This document shows, piece after piece, positions 9,083 to 18,423 of a DNA stretch of 64,000 nt (the stretch's first letter is position 1; every line of letters begins with the position of its first letter). The notes under the pieces are model-generated. The model saw only the letters and a program-made list of their open reading frames with translations, did not search any database and was not told the DNA's origin. The position numbers and the translations under genes are program-made. Origin of the DNA: Crocinitomicaceae bacterium. GTDB lineage: Bacteria > Bacteroidota > Bacteroidia > Flavobacteriales_D > Crocinitomicaceae. The DNA lies in the NCBI GenBank assembly GCA_029238665.1, contig JAQWFQ010000030.1:186001-250000 (forward strand), written 5' to 3'.

Positions 9083-9176
9083 TTTTCATTCGCACCAAAG
9101 CGAGGTGAATTCCCACTACAATTCCTAGTAAGCGCAATTAATTCGGATTGTTTTTAGGTTAATCTAAACATTCTAT

Positions 9177-9184
9177 TAATTTTG
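9177..9184 (+). promoter_or_regulatory. Candidate -7 element for the VTC/DUF4956 pair
   Basis: TAATTTTG is an exact fit to TAnnTTTG and lies only five bases before the ATG at 9190, so a transcript from it would be nearly leaderless or would use a later start. No well-placed -33 TTG is seen. Tentative. Confidence 0.3.
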
Positions 9185-9189
9185 ATGTA

Positions 9190-9951
9190 ATGTCAACAAG
9201 CGAACTTCATTCTGCCACACGTTTATTTGATTCTATTGGCTTAGGCGAAATGGATCAAGTTCAATTAATGAATCGGGTTGACACCAAATTTGTTTTCACA
9301 AAACAAAAACTAATTGAACTACTCCCGGTACTCAAGGAAGACTACTTCATTTTAAAAGTTGGAGACAACCTCATTTCTCGTTACGAAAGTCTTTATTATG
9401 ACCATGAACTAGTCAACTACGACGATCACCACAGAAAGAGGGTTAATCGATATAAAATTCGATACAGGACATACATAGAGTCTAAAATTACATTCCTTGA
9501 AGTAAAACATAAATTCAAAGGACGTACCGATAAACGAAGAATTTCTGTAGATAAAATCCCATCAAAACTCTCAGATGAACACTATGAGTTCATAAAAACT
9601 ATTAACCCTGATTTCAACCGCCTTAAACCTTCATTAATGAATCGGTTTAGCAGAATAACACTGGTAAGTAAACAGTTTGACGAACGACTTACGCTTGACA
9701 TCGACCTAAGTTTTGAATGGGAAGACAATACAAAGCTAGTTGAAAACATTATTATCGCTGAGCTAAAGCAAGGGCGTTCAAACAGAACCTCCCCATTTTA
9801 CAAACTCATGAAAAACAATTATATTCGTCCTTTAAAAATCAGTAAATATTGCGTAGGCATTATTGACATGTATGGCAAGGAGAATGTGAAATACAATCGA
9901 TTTAAGAAAAAACTACTACAAATAACTAAACTACAAGCCAATGCTTCTTAA
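9190..9951 (+). CDS. VTC-domain (polyphosphate polymerase-like) protein
   Basis: A 253-residue soluble protein of the triphosphate-tunnel fold. Early in the chain NRVDTKFVFTKQKL holds the substrate-contacting Arg and Lys, then RYESLYYDHE, KIRYRTYIES and FLEVKHKFKGRTDKRR give the basic and acidic residues lining the tunnel; a late IAELKQGRSN strand completes it. Yeast Vtc4 of this fold makes polyphosphate from ATP; bacterial members are annotated by homology only. The next gene overlaps by 11 bases and encodes a DUF4956 membrane protein, a common partner of such proteins. The product, polyphosphate or another polymer, is inference. Confidence 0.88.
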   Translation: MSTSELHSATRLFDSIGLGEMDQVQLMNRVDTKFVFTKQKLIELLPVLKEDYFILKVGDNLISRYESLYYDHELVNYDDHHRKRVNRYKIRYRTYIESKITFLEVKHKFKGRTDKRRISVDKIPSKLSDEHYEFIKTINPDFNRLKPSLMNRFSRITLVSKQFDERLTLDIDLSFEWEDNTKLVENIIIAELKQGRSNRTSPFYKLMKNNYIRPLKISKYCVGIIDMYGKENVKYNRFKKKLLQITKLQANAS

Positions 9952-10603
9952 TATTTTCGGATCAGAGTCTCTAGCAGACATATTAAACCTAAACCTTTTT
10001 AGTGATGACTTCTACACATTACTGTTTAGACTGACGGTCAACCTTATATTTATGACGATAATTATTCGTTATTTATACTACCCTATCACCAAAAGAAAAG
10101 ATTACTTATTTACATACTACCTCATTGGCTTAATCACCTTCTTTCTTTGTTTTGGATTAAAAAAACTAGACATTGACACCGGTATGGGACTAGGTTTATT
10201 TGCCATTTTTGGGATTATACGATACAGAACCGATGCTATTGAAATTAAGGAAATGACTTACCTTTTCTTAATTATAGGAATAAGTGTGGTAAACTCATTA
10301 GCCTCTAAGAAAATTAGTTTAGCTGAAATGGCATTGATAAACGTTGCTGTTGTTGTGGTTACCTACGGGCTTGAATACCTTTGGCTAGTTAAGCACTTAA
10401 CTCGTAAAACAATTGTTTACGAACGTATTGATTTAATTGTTCCAAATCGTTATGAAGAAATGAAAGCTGACATTGAGAACCGTACAGGACTAACTGTAAA
10501 CCGTGTTGATGTTGGGAAAATTAACTTTCTAGACGATACTGCTTCTGTAAAAATTTACTATTACGCAGACGAACAAGCTTATTCTGATTATCACAACGAC
10601 TAA
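9941..10603 (+). CDS. DUF4956 membrane protein, partner of the VTC protein
   Basis: A 220-residue protein with about four membrane helices (about 27-47, 58-75, 108-125, 129-147) and a soluble C-terminal domain of about 70 residues. The FAIFGIIRYRTDAIEIKEMTYLF segment is diagnostic of DUF4956. It overlaps the VTC gene by 11 bases, so both are translated together; the likely arrangement is a membrane anchor or channel working with the tunnel enzyme at the inner face of the membrane. No experimental role is known to me. Confidence 0.87.
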   Translation: MLLNIFGSESLADILNLNLFSDDFYTLLFRLTVNLIFMTIIIRYLYYPITKRKDYLFTYYLIGLITFFLCFGLKKLDIDTGMGLGLFAIFGIIRYRTDAIEIKEMTYLFLIIGISVVNSLASKKISLAEMALINVAVVVVTYGLEYLWLVKHLTRKTIVYERIDLIVPNRYEEMKADIENRTGLTVNRVDVGKINFLDDTASVKIYYYADEQAYSDYHND

Positions 10604-10623
10604 GCTGAAAAAAAATAAAACAC

Positions 10624-11652
10624 ATGCGAAGACTTCGAGTTCTATTACTTCCATTCAGTTGGATCTACGGAATTGTTGTCACTTTTCGCAATTGGCTATT
10701 CACTGTTGGGATAAAAAAAACGATTGAAATCCCCAATAAATCTATCTGTGTCGGAAATCTATCTATGGGTGGAACAGGGAAAACCCCTCAAGTAGACTTA
10801 ATCGTTGCCCACTTCCTTAAACAAAACATAAACACATCAACTTTAAGTCGTGGGTATGGCCGATCAACAAAAGGATTAAAAGAAGTTTACACCTCTGATA
10901 CAGCTGAACAAGTAGGCGACGAGCCTTTGTTTTACAAATCGAAATATGGGGATAACCTTAAGGTTGTTGTTGCTGAAAAACGCACAAAAGGTGTAAGTTA
11001 CATCTCTAAAAAATATCCCGAAAATCAACTAATAATACTTGATGATGCATTTCAGCATCGTGCAGTAAAAGCAGGGTTAAACATCCTTATCACAGACTAC
11101 AACAACCGATTCACTAAAGATCGCATACTGCCATCTGGAAATTTAAGGGAAGGGAAATCTGGGGCAAAAAGGGCCGATATAATTATTGTTAGTAAATCCC
11201 CTGATTTATCACAGGTAGAACAAGAAAAAATAAAATCTGAATTCTGTTTTGACCCGGCTAAAATTTTCTTTTCAAGCATTATTTACGACCAATTAAAGCC
11301 GTTTAATCAATACAAAAAAGGAGCCATTGAAAACATACTTCTAGTTACTGGAATTGGTAATCCTACCCCACTAGTTCAACACTTGGAAAACAATTATTCA
11401 GTAACACACTTAAAATTCAAAGATCACCATCTATTTACAGCTGATGATATCAAGAATATTCATGAAAAATTTGATACTTTTGTTTGTGATAAAAAAATTA
11501 TAGTTACAACCGAGAAAGACTACATGAGGTTGAGGAATCTTAAGTCAGTAATCGACGCTAATTACGATTGGTATTATCAACCAATAAAGACAGAAATAAA
11601 CGAACGACAAAAATTTAATCTTCTGATAGACAATTATGTTAACGAAATTTAA
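10624..11652 (+). CDS. lpxK: Tetraacyldisaccharide 4'-kinase LpxK
   Basis: Membrane-associated kinase that phosphorylates the 4' position of the lipid A disaccharide. The 342 residues begin with a hydrophobic helix (about 5-30), followed by the P-loop GNLSMGGTGKTP (44-55, Lys53). LSRGYGRSTKG, GDEPLFYKSKYG and the ILDDAFQHR block complete the LpxK signature. It starts a plus-strand run (lpxK, PNP, gatB, two TlpA-like genes, lpxH) with gaps or overlaps of a few bases, so two lipid A enzymes flank housekeeping genes in what looks like one transcript. It overlaps the next gene by 17 bases. Confidence 0.95.
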   Translation: MRRLRVLLLPFSWIYGIVVTFRNWLFTVGIKKTIEIPNKSICVGNLSMGGTGKTPQVDLIVAHFLKQNINTSTLSRGYGRSTKGLKEVYTSDTAEQVGDEPLFYKSKYGDNLKVVVAEKRTKGVSYISKKYPENQLIILDDAFQHRAVKAGLNILITDYNNRFTKDRILPSGNLREGKSGAKRADIIIVSKSPDLSQVEQEKIKSEFCFDPAKIFFSSIIYDQLKPFNQYKKGAIENILLVTGIGNPTPLVQHLENNYSVTHLKFKDHHLFTADDIKNIHEKFDTFVCDKKIIVTTEKDYMRLRNLKSVIDANYDWYYQPIKTEINERQKFNLLIDNYVNEI

Positions 11653-12448
11653 AGAGTCAGCAGCTTACATACAATCAAAAACGAACGTTAAACCAAGCGT
11701 TGGAATTATTCTAGGAACTGGGCTTGGTGGACTTGTACAAGAAATCAATATTATTGATGAAATTCCTTATGAGGATATTCCTCACTTTCCGCTTTCAACG
11801 GTTCAGAGCCATTCTGGAAAATTGATTTTTGGAGAACTTGGTGGGAAAAATGTTGTTGCCATGCAAGGACGATTCCACTTTTACGAAGGTTACACCATGA
11901 AGGAGTGTACTTTCCCTGTTCGTGTAATGAAATTTTTAGGTGTTGAGCGTTTGTTTGTCAGCAATGCCTCTGGCGGCGTGAATCCAGACTTTGAGGTTGG
12001 TGAAATTATGATTATTGATGATCACATCAACTTATTCCCTGCACACCCACTAATTGGGAAAAACTTAGACGATTTAGGACCGAGGTTCCCAGATATGATG
12101 CATACCTATGATGCAAAAATGATTGAGCTTGCTAAAAACATAGCTGCTAAAAACAACATCCGTGTCGCTACAGGTACATACGCTGGTTTAACAGGGCCAA
12201 CACTTGAAACCCCAGCAGAGTACAAATATGTCAGAGCAATTGGAGCTGATACTGTAGGCATGTCAACCGTTCCTGAAGTTATTGTTGCAAGACATATGGA
12301 CATTCCTTGTTTCGCAATTTCCATCATTACGGACTTAGGTGTTCCTGGCAAAATTAAAGAAACAAGCCTTGAAGACGTCATCGCTGTAGCAAACCAGCAA
12401 GAACCAAAGATGACTATTATTATGAAAGAACTTATATCAAGCGTATAA
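11636..12448 (+). CDS. Purine nucleoside phosphorylase (class I, trimeric type)
   Basis: Cleaves inosine and guanosine with phosphate to the free base and ribose-1-phosphate in purine salvage; cytoplasmic. The 270 residues show GIILGTGLGGLV (phosphate site), QSHSGKL, MQGRFHFYEGY, the SNASGGVNPDFEVGE strand and a GMSTVPEVIVARH loop, all typical of the trimeric class. The ATG at 11636 lies inside the end of lpxK; it gives an N-terminus of normal length. Specificity (guanosine/inosine rather than methylthioadenosine) is likely but not certain. Confidence 0.94.
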   Translation: MLTKFKESAAYIQSKTNVKPSVGIILGTGLGGLVQEINIIDEIPYEDIPHFPLSTVQSHSGKLIFGELGGKNVVAMQGRFHFYEGYTMKECTFPVRVMKFLGVERLFVSNASGGVNPDFEVGEIMIIDDHINLFPAHPLIGKNLDDLGPRFPDMMHTYDAKMIELAKNIAAKNNIRVATGTYAGLTGPTLETPAEYKYVRAIGADTVGMSTVPEVIVARHMDIPCFAISIITDLGVPGKIKETSLEDVIAVANQQEPKMTIIMKELISSV

Positions 12449-12451
12449 CCT

Positions 12452-13912
12452 ATGTCTCCAGAAATTAGAGATAAATATCAAGTAGTCATTGGACTTGAAG
12501 TCCATGCTCAAATGTTAACAAAGAGTAAGGCTTACTCTTCAGATGTTAATGAATTCGGATCTAAACCGAACAGTAATGTTAGTGTAGTAACGGTTGGTCA
12601 TCCAGGCACCCTACCTAAAATGAATCGTAAAACAATTGATTTTGCAATTCGATTAGGTTTGGCCTGTGAGTCTGACATTGCAGAGCATCAAAACTTTGCA
12701 CGAAAGAACTACTTCTACCCTGACCTACCTAAAGGTTATCAAATTACACAAGATTTGACACCTATATGTACCAACGGAAACGTTTATATAAAAGATGATG
12801 AAGGCAATGAGAAAGCCATTCGTTTAACACGTATCCACATGGAAGAAGATGCTGGTAAAAGCATCCATGATGTCGATGTTTTTGATACGCTTGTGGATTT
12901 AAATCGTGCAGGTGTTCCTTTGGTTGAAATTGTTTCTGAACCAGACCTAAGGTCTTCTCAAGAGGCATACAACTACCTTACCGAGGTAAGAAAACTTGTT
13001 CGTTACCTAGAGATTTGTGATGGTAACATGGAAGAGAGTTCCCTTCGATGTGATGCGAACATTTCAGTAATGCTTAAGGGTGCTAAAGAATATGGCCGTA
13101 GGGTTGAAGTCAAAAACATGAACTCCATCCGTAATGTTCAAAAAGCAATTGAATTTGAAATAAACAGACACATTGAAGCGGTTGAAAAAGGTGAGGTAAT
13201 TGCGCAAGAAACGCGTTCTTATGATGCTTTAAAAAACATAACAATCTCAATGCGTTCGAAAGAAGCTGCAAATGACTACCGTTTTTTCCCTGAGCCAGAC
13301 TTACAACCCCTGGTTATAAAACAAGCTCAAATTGATGCAATTAAAGCTGAAATGCCAGCCTTACCAAGGGATTTGTTTTTGAAATACACAACCGAGTTGA
13401 AGCTTTCTGAATATGACGCTTACAACTTGACAGACTCAAAAGAATTGGCATTATACTATGAGCAAATAATTCTGCATACAAGCAATTACAAAGCTGCTGC
13501 CAATTTAATGATGGGTGATATTAAGTCATACTTAAACCATAATGGAATTGGAATGATTGATTTTCCTATTTCACCAAAAATAATTGCCAATTTAATTTCA
13601 ATCATTGACGATGGTAAAATATCGTCCACCACTGCCTCTCAGAAAATATTCCCCGCTTTATTGGATACGCCTGACAAAGCACCTTTAAAAATTGCAGAGG
13701 AAATGAATCTCATTCAAGATTCAAATGAAGACGATCTATTACAAATTATTGCAGAAGTAATAGCAAACAATAGCGCTGAAGCTGAACGTTATAAAAATGG
13801 TGAAAAACAATTGACAGGGTTCTTTATGGGCCAGTTAATGAAGGCTTCAAAAGGAAAAATAGACCCAAAAACCGCAAATATTTTTATGCGTAAAACATTA
13901 GAGGAATTATGA
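12452..13912 (+). CDS. gatB: Asp-tRNA(Asn)/Glu-tRNA(Gln) amidotransferase subunit B
   Basis: Subunit of GatCAB, which amidates mischarged Asp-tRNA(Asn) or Glu-tRNA(Gln). At 486 residues it is full length. The N-terminal kinase-like domain has VIGLEVHAQM, KNYFYPDLPKGYQI, the PLVEIVSEPDL stretch and the RCDANIS motif; the C-terminal YqeY-like domain (about 340-486) ends GKIDPKTANIFMRKTL. gatA and gatC are not in the window, so the complex is encoded in dispersed loci. The stop overlaps the next gene's ATG (ATGA), coupling translation. Confidence 0.97.
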   Translation: MSPEIRDKYQVVIGLEVHAQMLTKSKAYSSDVNEFGSKPNSNVSVVTVGHPGTLPKMNRKTIDFAIRLGLACESDIAEHQNFARKNYFYPDLPKGYQITQDLTPICTNGNVYIKDDEGNEKAIRLTRIHMEEDAGKSIHDVDVFDTLVDLNRAGVPLVEIVSEPDLRSSQEAYNYLTEVRKLVRYLEICDGNMEESSLRCDANISVMLKGAKEYGRRVEVKNMNSIRNVQKAIEFEINRHIEAVEKGEVIAQETRSYDALKNITISMRSKEAANDYRFFPEPDLQPLVIKQAQIDAIKAEMPALPRDLFLKYTTELKLSEYDAYNLTDSKELALYYEQIILHTSNYKAAANLMMGDIKSYLNHNGIGMIDFPISPKIIANLISIIDDGKISSTTASQKIFPALLDTPDKAPLKIAEEMNLIQDSNEDDLLQIIAEVIANNSAEAERYKNGEKQLTGFFMGQLMKASKGKIDPKTANIFMRKTLEEL

Positions 13913-15084
13913 TTAAATATTTAGTAGGATTAAGTTTAATTCTTTTTCTCGTAGCATCGTGTGGAGAAAAAATAGAAGAATTTGGTGTTGATGAAAATGG
14001 TATAGCAAATAACATCATCATCTCTGGAAGCATTGAAGACTCAGAAAACACAATGTTTTACCTGGAGGCTATTAGTCAACAAGGAAACATTTCTATTTCT
14101 CAAGCAAAATCTGATGCCACTGGAAAATTTACCCTAAAAGGAAACATTCCTGGGTTTGGACTATTCCAACTTCGTATGGGGGAAGAAACAGATAAAATAA
14201 TTCCATTAACTCTAGTCCCAAACGACAAGGTCAATATTTCATCAAGTATTGCAGATTACTCAACCACACCTAAACTTACAGGAACTAGCTGGACCTCGAC
14301 TATGACTCAATACATGGAGTTGTTTTCAGATTTCCAAACCAACCAACAAACCTTGATGAACCTTAAAGGAAAAGTAAGCAATGAAGAGTTAACAAAACGA
14401 TTCTTAACGATGAAAAAAGATGTGGATAATTTTGCACTTTCATCCATGGAAAAAGACCCTTCAAATCCATTTAACATTATACTATCATCTTCAGCAACCC
14501 CAACAATGGGCTTTGAAACATGGGATGTAAAAAACCTTGAAGTGTTAAAAAAAGTATCTCGTGCTTACAACGCAACATACCAAGACTCGCCTATTGCCTC
14601 TACACTCGTAAATCAAGTGTCTCAAATCGAAAAAGCATACAAGGCTTCTAAAGTAGATAACTCTGGCGAGCGAATAGCTCCTGAAATTGCCTTACAAAAA
14701 CCTGACGGGTCAGAGATTCGTCTTTCTCAACTGCGTGGAAAATACGTTTTAATTGATTTTTGGGCATCTTGGTGTGGACCTTGTAGAAAAGAAAGCCCCA
14801 ATATGGTTAAATTATATAATGAATATAAAGACAAAGGATTTACCATTTTTTCTGTTTCTTTAGATAAGAACAGTGAATCATGGAAAGCTGCCATTGCCAA
14901 AGATGGTTTAATTTGGCCTAACCATGGAAGCGATCTTAAAATGTGGGATACACCTTCAAGATCACTTTACAACTTCAACTCCATTCCTCATACAGTTCTT
15001 GTAAATAAAGAAGGTATGATAATTGCTTCAGGACTACGAGGAAGTCAACTGGAACAAAAATTAAAAGAACTTTTGACAAAATAA
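13909..15084 (+). CDS. Lipoprotein thioredoxin, TlpA/ResA-like, with DUF4369-type N-terminus
   Basis: A 391-residue lipoprotein; the lipobox VASC places the lipidated Cys at 18. Residues about 35-125 form a beta-rich DUF4369-like domain, about 130-235 a helical linker, and the last 140 a TlpA/AhpC-type thioredoxin domain with WASWCGPC (active cysteines 289 and 292) and the cis-Pro region FNSIPHTVLVN. It should reduce or exchange disulphides in the periplasm, for instance in cytochrome c maturation or secreted-protein folding. It overlaps gatB by four bases and is followed six bases later by a paralogue. Confidence 0.92.
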   Translation: MIKYLVGLSLILFLVASCGEKIEEFGVDENGIANNIIISGSIEDSENTMFYLEAISQQGNISISQAKSDATGKFTLKGNIPGFGLFQLRMGEETDKIIPLTLVPNDKVNISSSIADYSTTPKLTGTSWTSTMTQYMELFSDFQTNQQTLMNLKGKVSNEELTKRFLTMKKDVDNFALSSMEKDPSNPFNIILSSSATPTMGFETWDVKNLEVLKKVSRAYNATYQDSPIASTLVNQVSQIEKAYKASKVDNSGERIAPEIALQKPDGSEIRLSQLRGKYVLIDFWASWCGPCRKESPNMVKLYNEYKDKGFTIFSVSLDKNSESWKAAIAKDGLIWPNHGSDLKMWDTPSRSLYNFNSIPHTVLVNKEGMIIASGLRGSQLEQKLKELLTK

Positions 15085-15090
15085 TACAAC

Positions 15091-16197
15091 ATGAAAACAC
15101 AATTCTTAATTTTCTGTACGCTATTTAGCTTCTCTGCAATGAGTCAGATTAACATAAAAGTATCTGGTAATATCTTTAATGCATCTTCTGACTCTGTTCA
15201 CATAGCACAATTTTACGGGACACATTACATCAATCACATTGGAGCAAAAATGAACGATGATGGCACATTTCATATTAAAGGAAAACTTGACAACCCAGAT
15301 TATTACGTTTTAAGATTAAACAAAGGGCATGTCAATTTAATTCTTCGAAACGAATCTGACATTCAAGTTTATGGGGATGGTGAAAACTTATCTCAGTTTG
15401 TAAACATTGTAAACTCTGACGAATCAGACAACATGTATCGATATGTTTTGAAATTAAATGCATGGAATGCTAAAAGTGATTCAGCAATGACAGTAATAAA
15501 AACTGACCCATCAAAAAAGAAAGAGGTCAACCGTATCATGGGGCAAGAATATCAAAAATTCCAAGGTATTCACCAAGCTTTTATATCAAAAAACCCAGGT
15601 TCTGCAGCACTATACGCTGCTTTAGGTTCTATTGACATGAATAAAGATTTAGCAATCTATGAATCCATTGTAAAACAGCTTGTTGATAATTTTGGTGACT
15701 CCCCAAGCATACAAGCATTACATAAAAACTTTAAAAAAGTAAAAGCCAATCGCCTTGCGAATGACAATTTAGCTCCGGGCAAAATAGCACCCGATTTTGA
15801 AGAGTTAAAAACAGACAGAACAAGTACAATGAAGTTGTCAGACTTGCGTGGTCAAGTTGTACTACTTGATTTCTGGGCATCATGGTGCGGTCCTTGCCGT
15901 AGAGAGAACCCTACAGTAGTTCGCTTGTACGAGCAATATAAAGACCAGGGCTTCACCGTTATGAGTGTTTCCTTAGACAAGGATAAAGACAAATGGTTAC
16001 AAGCAATAGAAAGAGATAAGTTATCTTGGCCAAATCATGTAAGTGATTTAAATGGATGGGCTTCTAGCGCACCAAAGAAATATGGTGTCTCTGGAATTCC
16101 ATTTACAGTATTGATTGATCGAGACGGTAAAATTATCGCAACAAAACTAAGGGGAATGGAATTAACCAATGAGCTATCTCGTATTTTCAGTAACTAG
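15091..16197 (+). CDS. Periplasmic thioredoxin, TlpA-like, paralogue of the preceding gene
   Basis: A 368-residue exported protein with the same domain order as the gene before it, but with a plain Sec signal peptide (about 1-18, FSAMSQ) and no lipobox, so it is expected to be soluble in the periplasm. The thioredoxin domain holds WASWCGPC with active cysteines 266 and 269, and VSGIPFTVLID around the cis-proline. The adjacent pair suggests local duplication, with one copy tethered and one free. The natural substrate is unknown. Confidence 0.92.
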   Translation: MKTQFLIFCTLFSFSAMSQINIKVSGNIFNASSDSVHIAQFYGTHYINHIGAKMNDDGTFHIKGKLDNPDYYVLRLNKGHVNLILRNESDIQVYGDGENLSQFVNIVNSDESDNMYRYVLKLNAWNAKSDSAMTVIKTDPSKKKEVNRIMGQEYQKFQGIHQAFISKNPGSAALYAALGSIDMNKDLAIYESIVKQLVDNFGDSPSIQALHKNFKKVKANRLANDNLAPGKIAPDFEELKTDRTSTMKLSDLRGQVVLLDFWASWCGPCRRENPTVVRLYEQYKDQGFTVMSVSLDKDKDKWLQAIERDKLSWPNHVSDLNGWASSAPKKYGVSGIPFTVLIDRDGKIIATKLRGMELTNELSRIFSN

Positions 16198-16202
16198 AGG
16201 TT

Positions 16203-16955
16203 TTGAGCGCAACAACTAAGAAAATATATTTTGCTTCTGATTTCCATCTAGGAGCCCCAGACTATGACACGAGCCTTATTCGTGAGAAAAAAATTGTAGA
16301 CTGGTTGAATCATATTGAACCTACTGTTGAAGAACTTTTTTTGGTTGGTGATATTTTTGATTTTTGGTTTGAGTATAAACGTGCTATTCCAAGAGGTTTT
16401 GTACGGCTTCAAGGTAAAATTGCTGAATTAACAGACAAAGGTATTCCCGTTCATATTTTTACAGGGAACCACGACATGTGGATTTTTGACTACCTCCCAA
16501 AAGAATTAGGTATTCAATTACACAGAGAACCTATTGAACGTGAGTTCTTTGGAAAGTCATACTTAATTGGGCACGGTGATGGACTGGGACCTGGAGACAA
16601 AGGCTACAAACTCATAAAAAAAATATTTTCCAGTGCATTCTGCCAATGGTGTTTCGCTCGATTACACCCAAACTTTGGAATCTGGTTAGCTGATCGATCT
16701 AGCAAAAGAAGCCGTGCAATGACAGGGAAGTCCGACGAAAATTTTCTCGGCGAAGAAAATGAGTGGCTTGTGCAATATTGCAAACAAGAACTTCAAAAGA
16801 AACACACCGATTATTTTATCTTTGGGCATAGACATTTACCATTGGAAATTCCATTACGTGACAATTCACAATATATAAATCTTGGAGAATGGATCAATTA
16901 CTGTACGTACCTTGAAGTAAGCGCAGAAAAAACGGAGTTAAAAACCTGGACGTAG
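16203..16955 (+). CDS. lpxH: UDP-2,3-diacylglucosamine diphosphatase LpxH
   Basis: Peripheral membrane hydrolase making lipid X from UDP-diacylglucosamine in lipid A synthesis. The 250 residues carry the calcineurin-type metal motifs in order: ASDFHLG (Asp13, His15), VGDIFDFW, FTGNHDMW, LIGHGDGLG and FGHRHLP. The start must be TTG at 16203: the first conserved strand follows within eight residues, the next ATG is far inside, and AGAGG sits just upstream. It closes the lpxK-to-lpxH run and converges on ffh. Confidence 0.93.
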   Translation: MSATTKKIYFASDFHLGAPDYDTSLIREKKIVDWLNHIEPTVEELFLVGDIFDFWFEYKRAIPRGFVRLQGKIAELTDKGIPVHIFTGNHDMWIFDYLPKELGIQLHREPIEREFFGKSYLIGHGDGLGPGDKGYKLIKKIFSSAFCQWCFARLHPNFGIWLADRSSKRSRAMTGKSDENFLGEENEWLVQYCKQELQKKHTDYFIFGHRHLPLEIPLRDNSQYINLGEWINYCTYLEVSAEKTELKTWT

Positions 16956-16963
16956 ATTTATTT

Positions 16964-16980
16964 CTGTTCTAACAGAACAG
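16964..16980. terminator. Weak hairpin between convergent lpxH and ffh
   Basis: A six-base stem CTGTTC / GAACAG with a five-base loop lies in the 29 bases between the two stops. No T tract follows on either side, so a terminator function is only plausible. Confidence 0.35.
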
Positions 16981-16984
16981 CAAA

Positions 16985-18334
16985 TTACATTCCTGGCATT
17001 CCACCCCCCATTCCTTTCATCTGCTTCATCATCTGACGCATATTTGCGGGGTTACTCATCATTTTCATCATTTTCTTAGTGTCACCAAATTGTTTCATCA
17101 GTTTATTAACCTCTTGAATATTTGTTCCACTACCTTTCGCCAACCTATTTTTACGAGCACCATTAATCATTTCGGGGTTCTCTCGTTCTTTAGGTGTCAT
17201 TGAATAGATTATTGCTTCTATGTGCTTAAACGTATCTTCTTTAATCTCTTTATCCTTCAGTGCTTTCCCCATTCCTGGAATCATTCCCATCAAGTCTTTA
17301 ACATTACCCATTTTCTTCACTTGCTGAAGCTGAGACAGGAAATCATTAAAGTCAAATTGGTTTTTCTTGATCTTCTTCTGAAGCTTACGCGCCTCCTCTT
17401 CATCAAAATGCTCTTGTGCCTTCTCTACCAAAGAAACAATATCACCTTTACCCAATATTCGGTCGGCCATACGCGCAGGGTAGAATACATCTAAGGCATC
17501 CATTTTCTCTCCCGTTCCAACAAATTTAATTGGCTTGTTAACGATTGATTTTATAGATAAAGCCGCACCACCACGTGTGTCACCATCTAACTTTGTCAAA
17601 ACAACACCGTCAAAATTAATTCGCTCATCAAAAGCTTTCGCTGTATTAACAGCATCCTGCCCTGTCATTGCATCTACAACAAACAATGTTTCAGTTGGTT
17701 GAATTGCATTTTTCACATCTGCAATCTCCCCCATCATTTGCTCATCAACAGCAAGACGACCTGCAGTATCGACAATCACAACATTAAAACCGTTGCTTTT
17801 CGCGTGTTGAACCGCAGCCAATGCAATTTTAACTGGATTTTTCTCTTCTTTATTTGAATAAACCTCTATTCCCAATTGATCTCCTAAAACATGAAGTTGG
17901 TCAATGGCAGCTGGACGGTAAACATCACAAGCAACTAACAATGGTTTTTTTCCTTTTTTTGTCTTTAAATAATTTCCAAGTTTTCCTGAGAATGTCGTCT
18001 TACCTGAACCTTGAAGTCCTGACATTAAAATAATACCCGGATTTCCTTTGGTATTGATCTCAACTTCGTTTCCTCCCATCAACTCTACCAATTCTTCGTG
18101 GCAGACCTTAATCATTAATTGTCCTGGAGAAATTGATGTTAATACATTTGCACCAATTGCTTTTTCCTTAACAGTAGTTGTAAAGTCTTTAGCAGTTTTA
18201 AAGTTTACATCGGCATCTAGCAACGCACGCCTAACCTCTTTCAACGTTTCTGCAACGTTAATTTCTGAAATTTGACCCTGTCCTTTTAATACCTTAAAGG
18301 CTCTCTCAAACTTATCCGTTAAATTTTCAAACAT
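16985..18334 (-). CDS. ffh: Signal recognition particle protein Ffh (SRP54)
   Basis: GTPase of the signal recognition particle that delivers ribosomes making membrane and exported proteins to the translocon. From the ATG at 18334 (MFENLTDKF) it has 449 residues; an in-frame extension to 18403 would add an unrelated hydrophobic stretch and is rejected. N domain at about 1-90, GTPase with SGLQGSGKTT (Lys112), DTAGRL, TKLDGD and GTGEK, and a Met-rich M domain ending in repeated MM/KQM and GGGMPGM for signal-peptide and RNA binding. Stands apart from lpxH, convergent. Confidence 0.97.
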   Translation of the reverse strand: MFENLTDKFERAFKVLKGQGQISEINVAETLKEVRRALLDADVNFKTAKDFTTTVKEKAIGANVLTSISPGQLMIKVCHEELVELMGGNEVEINTKGNPGIILMSGLQGSGKTTFSGKLGNYLKTKKGKKPLLVACDVYRPAAIDQLHVLGDQLGIEVYSNKEEKNPVKIALAAVQHAKSNGFNVVIVDTAGRLAVDEQMMGEIADVKNAIQPTETLFVVDAMTGQDAVNTAKAFDERINFDGVVLTKLDGDTRGGAALSIKSIVNKPIKFVGTGEKMDALDVFYPARMADRILGKGDIVSLVEKAQEHFDEEEARKLQKKIKKNQFDFNDFLSQLQQVKKMGNVKDLMGMIPGMGKALKDKEIKEDTFKHIEAIIYSMTPKERENPEMINGARKNRLAKGSGTNIQEVNKLMKQFGDTKKMMKMMSNPANMRQMMKQMKGMGGGMPGM

Positions 18335-18423
18335 AATATTCCTGATTTCGGACAACAAAAATAACAAAAAGTACGTAAATAGAAGGCCTTGAAACAGATT
18401 CAATTCAAGGTTTTTTCAGGTGT

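Noticed and set aside
9083-9115. Imperfect hairpin after the GH3 gene
   Set aside because: The stem is bulged with G-U pairs and no T run follows.
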